64,000 bases of DNA from Hyaloscypha bicolor E (Eukaryota > Ascomycota > Leotiomycetes > Helotiales > Hyaloscyphaceae), in NCBI RefSeq assembly GCF_002865645.1, contig NW_020194693.1, positions 1,426,001 through 1,490,000 of the forward strand. The letters are read 5' to 3'. Both the position numbers and the translations under genes were made by a program. Shown here one piece after another: positions 23,568-37,790 of this stretch; positions within the stretch are counted from its first letter, which is position 1; the number at the start of each line of letters is the position of its first letter. A model generated the notes under the pieces. The model searched no databases. It had not been told where the DNA came from and saw only the letters and a program-made list of their open reading frames with translations.

Positions 23568-23683
23568 TCACTTCTTACTATAATCCTCCTTTTCCCACAT
23601 TCTCAAAACATTCTTCTTTACCTTCCCGGTACTAGTCTTCGAAAGCTCGTCTACAACCTCCGCCTCTAAATATAATTGCATGC
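23568..23683 (-). pseudogene. C-terminal stump of an AMP-binding enzyme
   Basis: A clean frame of 37 codons ends at a TGA (23568-23570). It contains EVVDELSKTSTGKVKKNVLR, the C-terminal signature of acyl-CoA synthetase or other adenylate-forming enzymes, including the active-site Lys of the TGK motif. The rest of the gene is missing: the frame is cut at 23683 by a solo LTR, and the sequence beyond (23925 onwards) is another element. It is a relic rather than a functional gene. Confidence 0.8.
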
Positions 23684-23924
23684 TGTCACAGTTCAGGTTT
23701 CGACGTTCTGGTCACCTGACAGGCACGCACGTGGTGCGGCCGTAGAGCTATGGGAATGCGCATGGAGATATTTAGGACGCTAAGCCCCTTAGGGGCTAGC
23801 GCACTGTGGGTGCACTTATGCTCACAGCCTCCTGTATTCTAGCTTTCCTTTCTTTAGCTTTGAATCGTCTTCGTAAGGGACCTTCTACTTTGCTTTCCAA
23901 GCCCTGAATGCCGTACCCGTAACA
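23684..23924 (-). mobile_element. Solo LTR, family A (copy 1)
   Basis: On the minus strand it runs TGTTACGGGTACGG...GAACTGTGACA. It is flanked by perfect 5-bp direct repeats CATGC (23679-23683 and 23925-23929). It is closely similar to 61422-61654 over its length. No second LTR or internal region accompanies it, so it is a recombination remnant of an LTR retrotransposon. Confidence 0.92.
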
Positions 23925-23938
23925 CATGCAACTTGTTA

Positions 23939-24205
23939 CGAGCCTGGTGCCCACTAGTCTGTGGATTACAGGGCCTTTAGCGACCAAATAATCACTGAAG
24001 CAAAACCTCGACTTTTGCAAATAAACTACAATAAAATAAATTACTATAAAAAAATCAACATTCACTTCTTGTAATCATATCCCTCGATATTTTAAAGCAT
24101 TACAGTTTGTGGTTATCGAATATAACTTAGTTAAATATCGCGATTTATGTTTTGCGAGGCCTGAAAATCTCGCTAAAATCCACAGACTAGTTGGCACCAG
24201 GCTCG
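23939..24205. mobile_element. PIF/Harbinger-type MITE
   Basis: The termini CGAGCCTGGTGCC-ACTAGTCTGTGGAT are inverted copies over about 28 bp with one mismatch. The 3-bp direct repeat TTA (23936-23938, 24206-24208) flanks them, the TSD typical of PIF/Harbinger elements. It is 267 bp with an AT-rich non-coding centre. Confidence 0.8.
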
Positions 24206-24216
24206 TTACGAGACCG

Positions 24217-24361
24217 GGTGTTACATTAGCTGTATATATTAGCAGCCGACGCTAGGGAGGGCTACTCAGCTAGCTACCCACCCATAGAGAATAGATTATT
24301 TTTCTGCCCTACTCTGGCCTTTACTATTATTAAGAGCTACCGGGATATCCTATCCTGTAAC
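24217..24361. repeat. Possible LTR (TGTTACA...TGTAACA)
   Basis: A 145-bp GC-balanced segment starts TGTTACATTAGC and ends CCTGTAACA, as an LTR would. The following TAGTAGTAATAT could be a mutated primer-binding site. No second copy and no TSD were found, so this is tentative. Confidence 0.3.
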
Positions 24362-26206
24362 AGATTAGTAGTAATATATTAAAACGATTTTTCAGGACTA
24401 CTAGAGCTAGTAAAATATAATTCTTTTACTAATTTTATTAAATGAATACAGAAGGAATATACTACTACTTACCTAATAACCCAGACGCTTCCGCTTTCTT
24501 TTCTCTTTCTTTTCTTATTAGATATTCAAAACACTTTTGCTTATTATTAGTAGGTATTAATAGATTAATTATTTGGCTTTCAGGTACTTACCGAATTCCT
24601 ATAAACGGCAGATATTATTCTTATTAATAACTCGACTATATTTCTCTTTCTTATTAGAGGTATTAATTCCTTAATTATAATTATTAAAGATTCTTTAAAC
24701 GTTTCCCTATATATATTTCTAGTACCTGCTAATAGTCAGGCGAGTAAATCTACTACTAATTCCCGCAAACGACTCCGATTAGTTAAGTTCTTATAACCTA
24801 CTCTCTTTTAAGTTTTTCTTATAAATATTACTATATTTAGTTATTACGAATCCTATACCTTCCTTATTACTATTAGATATAGAAATAGCTTTATTAGTAG
24901 CTATTTCCGTACTAGAGGCCTCTAAATACTATTCTTTCATATTTAATAATAAATATTTTAATTACCTGAAACAGAATATAAAATCGAAAAATAGTAAAAA
25001 GAAGAGACCTAATTATTATTAGCTATAAGAGAGTATTATTCCGGAGAAATAAATTAAATATTCTAAAAAGATATATAAAAGAAATATAGTTTTAATTATA
25101 GAGCTTTTAAAAGCTAATAATACTAGAGCTTTATATTTATCTGAGCTAGATAAGCCTATTACTATTAGAGAATAAGAACGAATTAATATATACTATACCT
25201 TAATAATAGAGAAATCTTCCCGCTTTAGCTTTTCTAATATATATATCTTATTATTACTTTAATAACTTAATAAATAATTAGTCTAATAGTAATAATACCA
25301 AGCCTTTTAATATATTAAAAAATTATTTATAAATAATTCATAAATAATTTAAATAAAATATAAGTAATAAATATCTTAAATAACTTAAATAAAATAGAAT
25401 AATTATTAATAAATAATTATATAAAAGTTATATAGAAATTAATTAATTATAATTAATTAATATATATTTAAATTTTAAAAAAAGAATTAAGGTATTTATT
25501 AAATAGCCTTATATAAGCTAAGCTAATACTTATATAAGGCTATTTAAATACTAATTTTCTATAATAAATAAACTAATTATTACTATTATACCTATAGTAT
25601 TACTAGTAAATTTAGTATTATATAACTATAATAATACATATAGCTATACTAGTATTTAGAATACTAAAGCTCTTATATTTAAAAGCTTCTTTTTTTAGTT
25701 TAGAATTCTCGTAATAAGAGCTATTTTATTATATTTTCTAAGTCTAGAAACTAGGCCTTATAATAATTACTAAGGTTTAATTTACTTACTAAATACTATT
25801 ACTAATAGTAAAGTAATACTAGATATAGGCCTTTTCCGGAGCCCTATTTATTTAGGCTATTTTAATTTTATATATAAATTATATAAATCATTTAAATTAT
25901 TAATAAATAATTATAAATAACTTAAATAATATATAAATAAAATAAAAGTAACGGGTTTTAAACTTATATAAAATAAAAGTAATAGCTATTATTCTATTTT
26001 ACTCTATTTATTTAATATACTAAAGCCTTTATTTATTAATATTACAAGTTCCCAAAACTATATTTCTGGCTTTTAAAATGAATTAAATTAGTATATATTA
26101 GATAAAATAAATATATACTTTTATTAGTATATTTATATATTTAATTCTTTTATATTTAAAAAGTTTAAATAATAGGAATCTGATTTTACTTATAGCTATA
26201 TATAAC
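24362..26206. other. AT-rich decayed sequence left of Copia-2
   Basis: No intact gene and no identified domain. Together with 39286-40465 it forms the flank into which Copia-2 inserted (TSD TTAAC/TTAAT). It is probably an older RIP-mutated element. Confidence 0.5.
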
Positions 26207-26238
26207 TTAACTATTAGTTTACTAGTAATATATAATAC

Positions 26239-26526
26239 TATTAGTATAGCTATTTCTTTAGGAGTTATATATATAGTTACGGGATACGGGATACGGGATA
26301 TAAGTAATAGAATATAGGTAATAGGATATGATTATATAATCTCGTATCCTATTAGTGACTTAACTAGTAGACTAGACCCTTTTAGGCTTAGCAGATTTAG
26401 AGATTATATATTAATACTATAATACTATAATTCTTACTTCTAAATAATAATAATAACTTTACTAACTAATATAACTAGTATTTCTATACCTATATAATAG
26501 TACTATATATTACTAGTAAACCGATA
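26239..26526 (+). repeat. 5' LTR of Copia-1
   Basis: 288 bp; starts TATTAGTATAGC (TG to TA by mutation) and ends AAACCGATA. It pairs with 32287-32574. Confidence 0.93.
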
Positions 26527-29500
26527 TTAATTAGTTTATATATATAGATTAGAGAAGATTTTAGATTAGTCCTAAAAGTATTCGGTAGCCTAAGACAAAT
26601 CTAGTCTATTCTATATTAAAGGGGGGAACTACTTATTAACTTTATAAAAGTATTTGGTAGCCTATAAAGAAAATATCTAGCTCTTACTAATTAATAAGTA
26701 ATTAGCTATTTGACTATCTATCTATTTAACTTCTATTATTTTTTAAAACTAACTTCTTTTGGCTCCAAGACTACCTTCTTAGAAACTATCTTTTCCACTT
26801 ATATAATACCCGTATTTATAGAACCTTCTCTCCGGAATATATACCCTATATATATCCTTAAAGCTCTTTAACTACTACTTCGATTTTACTATTAAATTGA
26901 GTTCTTTGAGCTTCAGACCCTCCCGGAATTATAATATTTTACTTCCTAAATTTCTTATTACAGACGAAATATTTAAGAGCAAAATATTTACTTTAATACT
27001 TTACTAGGTATCTGGCATCTCAATAACCAGATATCTGGTATCTCAACCAGGTATCTAAACTAGGTATCTGGTATCTAAACCAGGCATCTAAACCAGGCAT
27101 CTAGATATCTTTATTACTAAACCCTTTCTATAAACCTACTATGAACTACCTTACCTTTAAACCCCTCCTGCTACGAACCATATATATATACTAGAGAGAA
27201 CCTGAACTCGGTTTAGTATAGATACTAATAAGGGAAAGAAACTAATTAAGAAATAAGAAAATAGTATTAATCCGGTAACTATAATAAAGACTAAACTTTA
27301 GAAATATGTAACTACTAAGATATATTAGTATATCTTATATAAGAAGAGTAATAATAATCTATAGGATCTATTCCAGGATAACTTCAAAAACTTTAATAAT
27401 ATAATATATAATCTAATTAACTATATACTTATATAAAATCTTTAAACCTAACTTTACTATAGTAGTATCTATATTAAACAGAACTATAGAAACCTTACTA
27501 TTATATAATTCTTTATTAATCTTATCTAAGAGAAAATAAAGAATATATAAAACGAAGCTAATATTATTAATAATAGTCTAATTAGAATAGATCTTTTCTA
27601 GAGACCTATTATATTAGTTTATCTTATTCTAGATAGAACTAGATATAAGAGAACTAGATAATCTCAGTCGAGAAATCAAGCTATTTATCTACTTTCTCTA
27701 AATTAAGGCTATTTACTACTTTTACCTTTACTACTACTAGTATTACTACCGAACCCGAACTACTATTAATTAGTACCTATTATTTCTACTAGGAAGCTTA
27801 TTAGAAAAGTAATAAAGATATATTCCGAAATATAGAAGTATAATAGAACTAATAATAGTTTTAATTATAAACTTATTATCTTCCTTAATATTTACTAATA
27901 TATAAAGCTTCTAGAAGAGGTACTAGCGAGAGCTTTTCTTACTATATTAAAGGACCTAGTATAAGACTATTTCTATAATAACTAGCTCTCAAGCCATATA
28001 TATAAAAAGGCCTATATAAATATCTATAATTTCTTTAAAGGCCCCGGTTTCTATTATTAAAATTTAGATAAATAGAATACTATTACTTTAGTAATTATAA
28101 TAGTAAAGGATTCTAAAAAAACAATATTTGAGTTTGTCTAAATACTAATTAATAACCTATATAAATTATAGTATAGCCTTACTCCTGCCTTATAAAGTAT
28201 CGAATTCCTATATAATAAGATTATTACTTCCTATTAAGGCTTACTAGTATACTAATATATAGTCTCGGACTCTTCTAATAATTTTGGCTAGCTTATTAAT
28301 AAGCTCTAATTATCTATTACTACCTATAAGAAGAAATAATAAGTTATTACTAAAACCTACTTTACTAATTAATAATACTATTCTTAAAACCCTCCAAATT
28401 ACTATTTATCTAGAAATTATTAATATAAACCTAGTTATAACTTCAGAAACCGTAATAACTACTCTAAGTCCTGTAATTATAATAATTATACTCCGAAGTC
28501 GTATTTTATATATAAGAGACCTAAATACTACTTATAGAAGTATATACTAGAGAAATAAAAGGCTAAGAAGGCTCGATTTAAGAATAGAAATATTTACTAA
28601 TTTAGATCCCGAAATACCTGTAATTTTAATAAATACTTTAGTAATACTTATATATAGTATATTACCGAATTTGAAAGAAAAGAAGATAATAAAAATAATA
28701 AGAATAAACTAGTAAGTAATGCTTTTAAAGCCTTATTAGCAGAAATAAATAAAAAAGAGAAATATTACTCTAATTCTTATTTTGCTTTTATTAAAAGCTT
28801 TCTAGCTACTTCTATAGCCCCTATTCCTACTATTTCTATAACTAATATCCTTATAAATAACCTTATTTCTCTTTCCTTTATATACTAGATAATAGATAAA
28901 AATTATATCTTAAAATCTATTAAATAAATAAAAGATATCCAGATATTTATAATTAATAGTATATTAAGATATAATACTTATTACTTTTATAAAGTTATAA
29001 TTAATACTAGAGCTTCTAGATTCTTAACTACTAGTTCTAACTAATTCCAAGCTTTATAGCGAACTAATAGTAGTATTAAACTTAATAAAACCACTAAAGG
29101 TCAAGTTAATATCTAGTTTAATATTAGATCTATATTCTTTATTAGATCTATAATAGTAAGAATACTAATTAGGTAAATATAATTCTATATTATACTTATA
29201 AAGACTCTATTCCTATTTAGCTTAGCTAATATAAATAAGCTAGAAGTCTACTTTAATAATCTTACTAATTATCTTATTACTTTTACTAAATACTTTATAC
29301 CTATAATATAATGTTTTAAATACTTTTTCTTATTTTAGAATACTATTCTATAAAGTTTCATTTCCAAATTCTTTACTTATAATTCCTGCTTTCTTATAGA
29401 AATCGAATTATAATATCTATATTACTATTTTAGTTATCTATTTATTAGTAAGCTTTAAAATATACTAGAATAAATAAGCTATAATATTAATATAGAAGCC

Positions 29501-30579
29501 CTTAAGTACCTTATAAAATACTACAAGTAATACCAGAAATTCGGATAATTATCGGGATAATTTAAGTTTAACCTAAGAGATAATATTAGCTTTAATTACT
29601 CTATTATTATTATTATTTTTTATATTTCCAATAAGCCTATACTTTATATTATTAATAAAGGCACTAGATATTAAGCCGGCTAATAGCTTTAAAATATTAG
29701 TATATTATATACTTGGGATACCCTAAAGCAATATTAGATTAATACCTATTTAGGCCCTTCTAATTAGATTATAGTAGATACCGGAAAGCAGTTTATTAGT
29801 AAGAAGTTCGCTTAGCTTGTAAATACTATAGGAACTAAGGTTAAAATTATTCTCGTAAAAGCTTATAGTTCCGTTAGAATTATAGAATACTACTATAGCC
29901 CGATTTAATATACTTACCTTATTATTATAGCCGAAATTAATAGAATTAATAAGGATATCATATTCCAAATAGCTTTCAAGGCCATTAATAATTCTATTAG
30001 ACCCGATGGTATTATCCTAACTCTTTTAGTTTATAGTACTTTATCCCAAATAACTAAATATAATACCCTATTACTAACTATATTATAGTAATTAGTAGTA
30101 CTCAAGAAAGCAATAATAGAAATTCAGAAGCTTTAAGCTAGATACTAGATTACGAATACCCTAAATACCCGAAATAGTTCTAGTACTACTAATATTTACG
30201 AACTTCCCTTGAATTCGAATATTCTTATATAATATAAAGGAAATACCGGTTAATCTAGTAGTTAGGATAGGCCATATAAGCTAGTAGCCATTAATAGGAA
30301 GAATTATATACTAGCTCTATTATATAGTAATACTATCTTCTATTTAATCTTTATAAAGCCCTTTTATATAAGGAATATTAAAGTTATTACTAATAGCCCC
30401 GAACCTAAACCTGTTTCTAAACTTTATAATAAGGCCAAAGATAATACAGGTATAATTTCTCCTGCTATTCCTACTATTCTACCAAAGTATAGTAGAGAAT
30501 ACCCTTATAAGAACCCGGATATTATAGTATTCCTATAAGATAATAACCTATATGAGAACTCCCGTTAAGTTAAAGTTAC

Positions 30580-32092
30580 TAGCCTTCTAGAAAAGAGTAT
30601 ATTTGAGATTATTTCCAGATCTCAGATACTAAAGGAAATATATATCTTTAACTCCCGGTTTATTAATAAGATTAAGAATAAGAATATAGAAAGAGAGCTT
30701 AAGAAGTCAAGACTAGTTATTTAGGCTTATAATAATAATAAGAAATATATAATATTAATATAATTACCTACTATTTAATATATTAGTTAGAGAATTATTT
30801 TTAGTATTATTACTATAATAATAGATACTATAGAACTATATTTATATAATATCTCGCAAGCTTATATCTAATTAATAATCTTATTTAACTATAATTTTTA
30901 TATTAACTTACCTTATAAGCTTACTAAAAAGCTAAATCTAAATAATAATTCGGTTCTAAAGATTATAAAACTACTATATGGTATACTAGAAGCTAGGAAT
31001 TACTAGTTCAAGACTTATTATTCCTATTATATTAATAAGCTTTCTATAAAATAGTTAACTTATAACTCTTGCCTTCTTTATAGCAAGTAATTCTTCGGAA
31101 TTATTAGCCTTTAAACTAATAATACCCTATTTATTAAAACTAATAATTTTGCGAAAACAGAGTAACTAAAGCTCCAAGAGGCTAAGTTTTTGGCTAAGAA
31201 ATATAAATACCTTACTATTAACTATAATCTTAAGTTTAATAGAGATATTATTTATACAAATACTACTAGAATTACTCTTATATAGGAATACTAGTATAAA
31301 AACCTCTAAATCATTTCTATAAAGAATACTACTATTATAAGTAATAGGGGTACTATTTATTAAGATTTCTCTATTAAGGACTAATATATTACCTAATATA
31401 CTAGAGAAGTATATATTATATTAGTCTATTAATTAGAAGCTTTATATAACTTATTAATTACTACTCAAGCTATTAAATCCTTAGAAACTAATATAAAGGC
31501 ACTTAATAAGTGCATTTAATAGCAAATTGAGAATATTACTAGAGAACTAAGATTTATAAAGCTAGTAAAGAAGTCCTTATATTTAATCGTTTTTATAGAT
31601 GCTTTATTTATAAATAATAGAGATCTCTTCTCTCAAATTAGATATATTCTAGTTCTAGTAAACGGAACTAGATATACTAATATTATTTACTAGTTCTCTA
31701 CTAAATACAAGAGAGTTACCAGAAGTATTCTAGCTTCGGAACTCTATAGTATGGCTTATAGCTTTAATATAAGTACTTTAGTCAAATCTATAATTAATAG
31801 AATACTAGAAATAGAACTATTACTAGTAATCTATATAAATTCAAAGTTATTATATAAATACCTTATTAAATTAGGAATTACTCGAGAAAAACATCTAATA
31901 ATTAATATAATATGCCTCTGCCAGACATATAAATAATAAGAGATTACAGAAGTTAAATAGATTAAGAAAGAATTAAATCCTGCCAATTTCATAATAAAAT
32001 CAAAGCTAATAAATGCCCTTAAGTACCTAATTAATACAAATACCATATAATTAAATATAGAAGAATAGATTAAGTATGAATAGGGCAGGAAA
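30580..32092 (+). pseudogene. Copia-1 reverse transcriptase/RNase H remnant
   Basis: Reading TAA/TAG as former CAA/CAG gives a nearly continuous frame. RT blocks at about 30700-31050 include NISQAYIQL (core QLDVKNAFL region) and LLYGILEARNYQFKTYY. The RNase H blocks at 31590-32040 include FIDALFINNRDLFSQ, KRVTRSILASELYSMA, KLGITREKHLIINII and NPANFIIKSK, matching the C-terminus of fungal Ty1/Copia polyproteins. The only longer intact stretch is 31751-31936. It is inactivated by numerous stops. Confidence 0.88.
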
Positions 32093-32286
32093 TAGATATA
32101 TGAAATAGGAGGATATTATAGGAGGGGAAGTTATATATAAAAGGCTATAGCCTTTGGTATATAACTAAAACCTTAGAAGTAATATAGATATATAAAGTAT
32201 TAGGAAATCTGGTACTAGGCCGGATTAGGAAATTTATATATAATTAGAGAGAGATACTATTTTTCGCGTTTTTAGAGAGTTTCTAG

Positions 32287-32574
32287 TATTAGTACAGCTA
32301 TTTTTTTGGGAGTTATATATATAGTTACGGGATACGGGATACGGGACATAAGTAATAGAATATAAGTAATAAGACATAATTATATAACCTTGCATCTCAT
32401 TAGTAACTCGACTAGTAGACTAGACCCCTTTAGGCTTAGTAGATTTAGGGATCGCATATTAATACTATAATACTATAATTCTTACTTCTGAATAATAATA
32501 ATAACTTTACTAACTAATACAACTAGTATTTATACGCCTATATAACGGTACTATATATTACTAGTAAACCGACA
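32287..32574 (+). repeat. 3' LTR of Copia-1
   Basis: 288 bp, starting TATTAGTACAGC and ending AAACCGACA. It keeps a few C/G positions that are T/A in the 5' copy. Confidence 0.93.
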
Positions 32575-34433
32575 AATACTATTATATAATTATAAAATAC
32601 TATTTATATATAATTAGTAAAATTCTTATTATTAAAAATAGAAATTATAATATTATAGTATTAATATATAATCCCTAAATCTACTAAGCCTAATTAGAAC
32701 TAATCTATAGAAATAGCTAAATATTACTTTATATCTTATTATCTATTACTTTTAAATTATATAATCAAGTTATATAATTATTATACTAATATTAAAAACT
32801 TTCTAAAAATATAAAAAACTAATATTAAAATATAAAAGATATCTAAAAAATAGTATTTTCTATTTATTTCTTATTTAATATATCTATTTCTTTTATTTTA
32901 TATATTTAATTTATTTCTTTATATTTAACTATATAATATTTATATTAAATAAATACTTAAGAGTATTTATAGGCTTTAATTTTATTATTAAATCGGCCGG
33001 GTTTAACTTTCTTTTAATTTATTTAATTTCTATAATTTCTTATTATTTATAGGCCTAATAAAAATATATTATATTAATTATAAATTGCTTTTCTTATATA
33101 GTTTCTAGCTTAATTAGGTATTTATAAAAAAATTCGAAATTTATATAAATAATTAGTAGGATTTTAATTTTAAGCATTTTATTAATTATAGACTTAACTA
33201 AATTGCTTATATTATAAAATTTAGAAGCCAGAATACTTCTAGTAATTCTCTTATATTTTATAGAAAACTAGTGAATTATATTAGTATATTTAAAGCTATT
33301 AGCTAAAACTAGAATATATTTAATCTAATAAAAAAAGTTCTAATTACTTATAGAAAAGACATCTATAAAAATAATTAGATATAGAGGCTTTTTATTTAGC
33401 TTTATAAAATATAATCTTTTAGTAATATTCTTGATTCATTATTAAATATATTTATTAACGGCTTTTATATTAGTTTCTATAGGTTTAATAGTTTAAATAA
33501 CTATTAAATAGTTATATAAAGCTTCTAATTAGTAAACTAATATAATATAGGCTTCTCGGGCTTATTATATAATATTTTACTTTTTAATTATAAGGTTTTT
33601 ATATATATTACCTTTATTATTTATTATAGTTATATTTTTAATTATTACTATTTAGAGATTTCTATATTATTATTTCTATAAACGAGTAATACTAGTAGAA
33701 TTAATATAAATAATACCTTTATTAAACTTGAGATTATAATTAATTATAAGATATTTATATTTTTTAGCCGGGAATTTAGTCTTTTAGAGCTTTAGATACT
33801 TTACTTTAATAAAGTTATTATTTCTTATAAATAGAATATTATTAGTTTAAAGACTAATAATACTAAAGAAGTAATTATTATAAAATAAATATAGGTTATA
33901 AATTAATTATTCTATAGCTAGTTTATTTAAGTAATAAAAGTAATAAGTTTTAAATTAGTAGTTTCTAGCTTTTAATATTTTATAAAATAGTTTTATAATC
34001 TTTAATATTAAAATTAAGCTCTAGATTTAGTTAATTAATAAGCTCTAGAAGCAAATTAATATAGAAATTATAATTTAGTAAAGTTAATAACTAAATATAA
34101 GCTTATAATATATCTTATAAATATAGTTCTATAGTTTCTATAATTATAATAATAATATAGAAAATAACTCTCTAGCTAAGTTATTAGATAATTAGTAATT
34201 ATATTAATACTATATATTTTTTATTATTATTATAGGCTTAAATAATTAGTTTTAATTTTTTAAGCTTTTTATCTATTCCCTTATTCTTAATCTTATTAAT
34301 AAAATAGGAATTAAAGATATATATCTTTTATAATATCTGAAATCCGGAAACAACTTTAAATATACTTTTTTCTAAAAGGCTAATAATCTCAATTTAACGG
34401 GAATTCTTATATAGATTATTATCCTATAGAAAT

Positions 34434-34666
34434 TGTAATGGCAGGAACAGAGTAATGGAACGAGGCTCAAAGATTAATGATTTCCTATATCTTGAGAATT
34501 TAAAGCTAAGGAAGAAGGAGTGAGGTGTGGCAGTGAATAAGTAGGTATGGCCAAGACCACTGAAACGCCAAGCTTTGAAAGCGAGCTTGGTTTGAACCAT
34601 AGCTTGGAACCTTAGCTGAAACCAACTCCTTTGGCTGAAACCAATCATGTGACACCAGCCGTCACA
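34434..34666. mobile_element. Solo LTR, family B, not RIP-mutated
   Basis: 233 bp, TGTAATGGCAGG...CAGCCGTCACA, with perfect TSD GAAAT (34429-34433, 34667-34671). Its normal base composition contrasts sharply with the AT-rich Copia-2 body around it, so it arrived after, or escaped, the mutation of its host element. Confidence 0.92.
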
Positions 34667-37600
34667 GAAATACTATTATATTAGAGTTTTTATAGAATTA
34701 TTCTTTACTATACTTTAATAGAATAGCTGGAATAATAAAAGGAATTATATCTATATTACTTTTATTTTTATTATAGTATTTAGAATTATATTTAGAGCCC
34801 TTAGAACTAATTTTAATATTCCTTATATAGAATAGCTTTATAGAAATTAAGCAGAAAATAGTATTATTATATAATAAAGCTAGTATATATAACTTTTCTT
34901 CTATTATTATAAGCTTATATAATTTCTATTAACTATCTAGTTAACTTATATTTCTTTTATATTCTATTAAAATATTTGAATTTAATATAAGTTTATAGAT
35001 ATTATTTATAAAAAAGCTATTTTATATATTTAGAGTATTTTTAATTTAGTATTTAACTTATAGCTTCTAGATCTCTACTATTACTTTTTTTAGAGCTATT
35101 AAATATTAGAAAATATAAAATATAAAAGTATTATATTTATTTAATTAAGGTAAAGTATTATAAACTAGAAAAATAGAAATAATACTACTAATTTCTATAG
35201 TATTATTAAGAGCCTTAAAGGCTATTAATAGAGCTATTTTTCTACTAATTTCTTTAATTTCGGCTATAATAATTAAGTAAATATATTAAACTAGGCTATA
35301 ATAGTATTTAATAATTTCTATAAAGTTATAGGCTTTTATAGAAACAATTTTTATTTTAGTTTCTATTATATTTATAAGCTAAATAAACTCCTTATTAATA
35401 AACTAATTTCTGATATCTATTATAATTTAATTAGAAAAGCCTAAATAGATATTAATCTAATATATTTTTAGGATATTTCAGGTATATATAATACTAATAT
35501 TCTAGAGCTAATAGCTCCTATAATATCTAGTACTTTTATTAATAATATAGAGAATAGGCTTTCCGAGAATATAAAATATATTAATAATAATTAAAAGATT
35601 AAAGCTAATATTATTTCTTAGATTAAACTTAAATTAATCGAGTAATTTTCCGTTTATTTAATATTATTTATAGTATTTTATAAGATATTCTAGGGCTTTT
35701 ATATTAACTTTATAACTAGCTTACTAACTAATAAATAACTAAATTAATAATATAGATATTATAATTTAGTTTCTATAAGAAAATATAGATTATAGATTAA
35801 AGACTCGGATATAAAGCTTTATAATATATTATTTTAAAGCAGAAAAGAATAATTAAAACATTATATAATAGGTATTTAATATCTAATAAAAGTAATAATA
35901 TAATTAATAAAATTAATAAAATAGATTTATAGCTTATTTATATTATCTAAACTAAATAGAAATAGAGTTTTTAAGAGTATAATATAGAATTATATTTATT
36001 TAATTAGTATTTCTACTAGTATAAATCTAATAGAAATAGAAGAACTAATACTAAAATAAATAATAACTTAATCCTTAATATTTTTACTAAATATAATACT
36101 ATTATAAGTTTATTATAGAGCTTGGAATTAATTAAGGCCGGTAGTTAAATATTTAGAAGCTCTAATATTAATTATAATTCCGTAAAAGTATTAATTACTA
36201 TATCTAGATATATTTCCTATTATAAAGATTTAAATGTCTTTTATAAATAGCTTTTCAGGTTCTAAAATATAGTTTTTGCCTATTAACTAATATATAAAAA
36301 AGAAAGAGATAAGTTTATTTATAAAACTATTTATTATAATTATTAGTATTTTAGGAGCTTATATATTAAGGGCTTATTTATTAGGTAATTATATATCTGA
36401 AATAGCTAAAAGACTTTTAATAGAAATAAAAAAGAAATCTAGATAGTATTAATTATATTTACTAGAAGAGCCTTAAAATTATTACTTAGATTATTCTTAT
36501 TATTCTAGTATATCTCTTATTTACCTTTTATATAAGCTATATATTATAAATAAAAATAACTAAACTTTTAATTAAAGTTTCGGGAATTCGAGGCCTTGAA
36601 TTAATAAAGGTTTCTAGTCCTAAATCGAGCCTTTTTATTCTATTATTTCTCTAATATATACTTCCAGAAATAATAATATAGTTTCTTATATATAAAGTAT
36701 AACTTTAGAGTATTTAAATTACTATTATTATAGTTATAGAACTTATAGGAATTCGAGTAATTATTATAGTTTCTATAATTATAATTTATAAACTAATAGT
36801 TATTTAAATAGAAATATTAATTAATAAAAAAAGTAGTTTAACTATTAATCTATTATTACTTCTTTTTATATATAATAATAAAGGATTATAGCTTATTAAT
36901 AAACTGGCTAAGATTTATAAAAGAATCTGAAACTATATATTAGTATATTAAAAAGCTTTAATAAGTAGTAATAATCTTATTATATAGGAATTTAGTATTT
37001 TATAAAATAAATATAAGTTTATATTATAACTAGTATAGGTTATTAATTAGGATTTAAATAACCTTAATTATTAATTTTTTAGAATACTTAGCTATTATAG
37101 AATTTAAATTAATAGTATTCTATTTATCTAGATTTTATTATTAATATTTAGGACTTTTAAAGAAGTTATAAATATTTATATAAGCTATTTTATAGGTTTA
37201 TTAAAATATCTAGTTATTATAAAAGTAGTCTTGTACTAGTTCCTTTAATATAATAGAGAAAGCTCTTATAAGTGCCTTTTATAGGAGATCTATATATTAA
37301 TAAATATTAAAGAAAATAGTAAGTTTATAATTAAAACTACTATTAGTTCTATTATATTTCTATTTTTTAATATAGATTTTATTAATTTTTCTAATAAGCT
37401 TTCTGAGCCGAGATTATCTAGAGAGCTTTCGAGTTAAATAATAATAGTAGTAGTAGTAATAAAAGAGGTAAATAGATATTCTATATATCTTATTCTAGTA
37501 ATAGTAGTAATAAAGGCAGTAATAAAGATTAAAGTAATAAAGGTAATTAAATATTTTATATACTAGAATATCTAGCCTCTTTTAAAGTTATAAAAACAGA

Positions 37601-37790
37601 AATAATAAATCCATTTATAAGATCTACTTTTATTAGACCTAATTAAATAATATTAGCTTTATTTTATATATATTTTACTTCCTTATTAATAATATTAATT
37701 AAGAATTAGGCTATAATAAAGTAATTAGTATTCTATTTAATATAAATATTATTATATTAAAAATAGAATTAGATATATTATAATTTAGTA

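Larger units (their letters stand above)
26239..32574 (+). mobile_element. Copia LTR retrotransposon (Copia-1), RIP-mutated
   Basis: Two direct 288-bp LTRs (26239-26526 and 32287-32574) are bounded by a perfect 5-bp TSD AATAC (26234-26238, 32575-32579). They include a GGGATAC tandem and TTTAGGCTTAG blocks. The 3' half encodes, with many stops, a Copia-type reverse transcriptase followed by RNase H, so the domain order is Ty1/Copia. It is inserted in the LTR of Copia-2, a relative in opposite orientation. The 3' LTR is slightly less mutated than the 5' LTR. No intact ORF remains; it is not autonomous. Confidence 0.95.
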
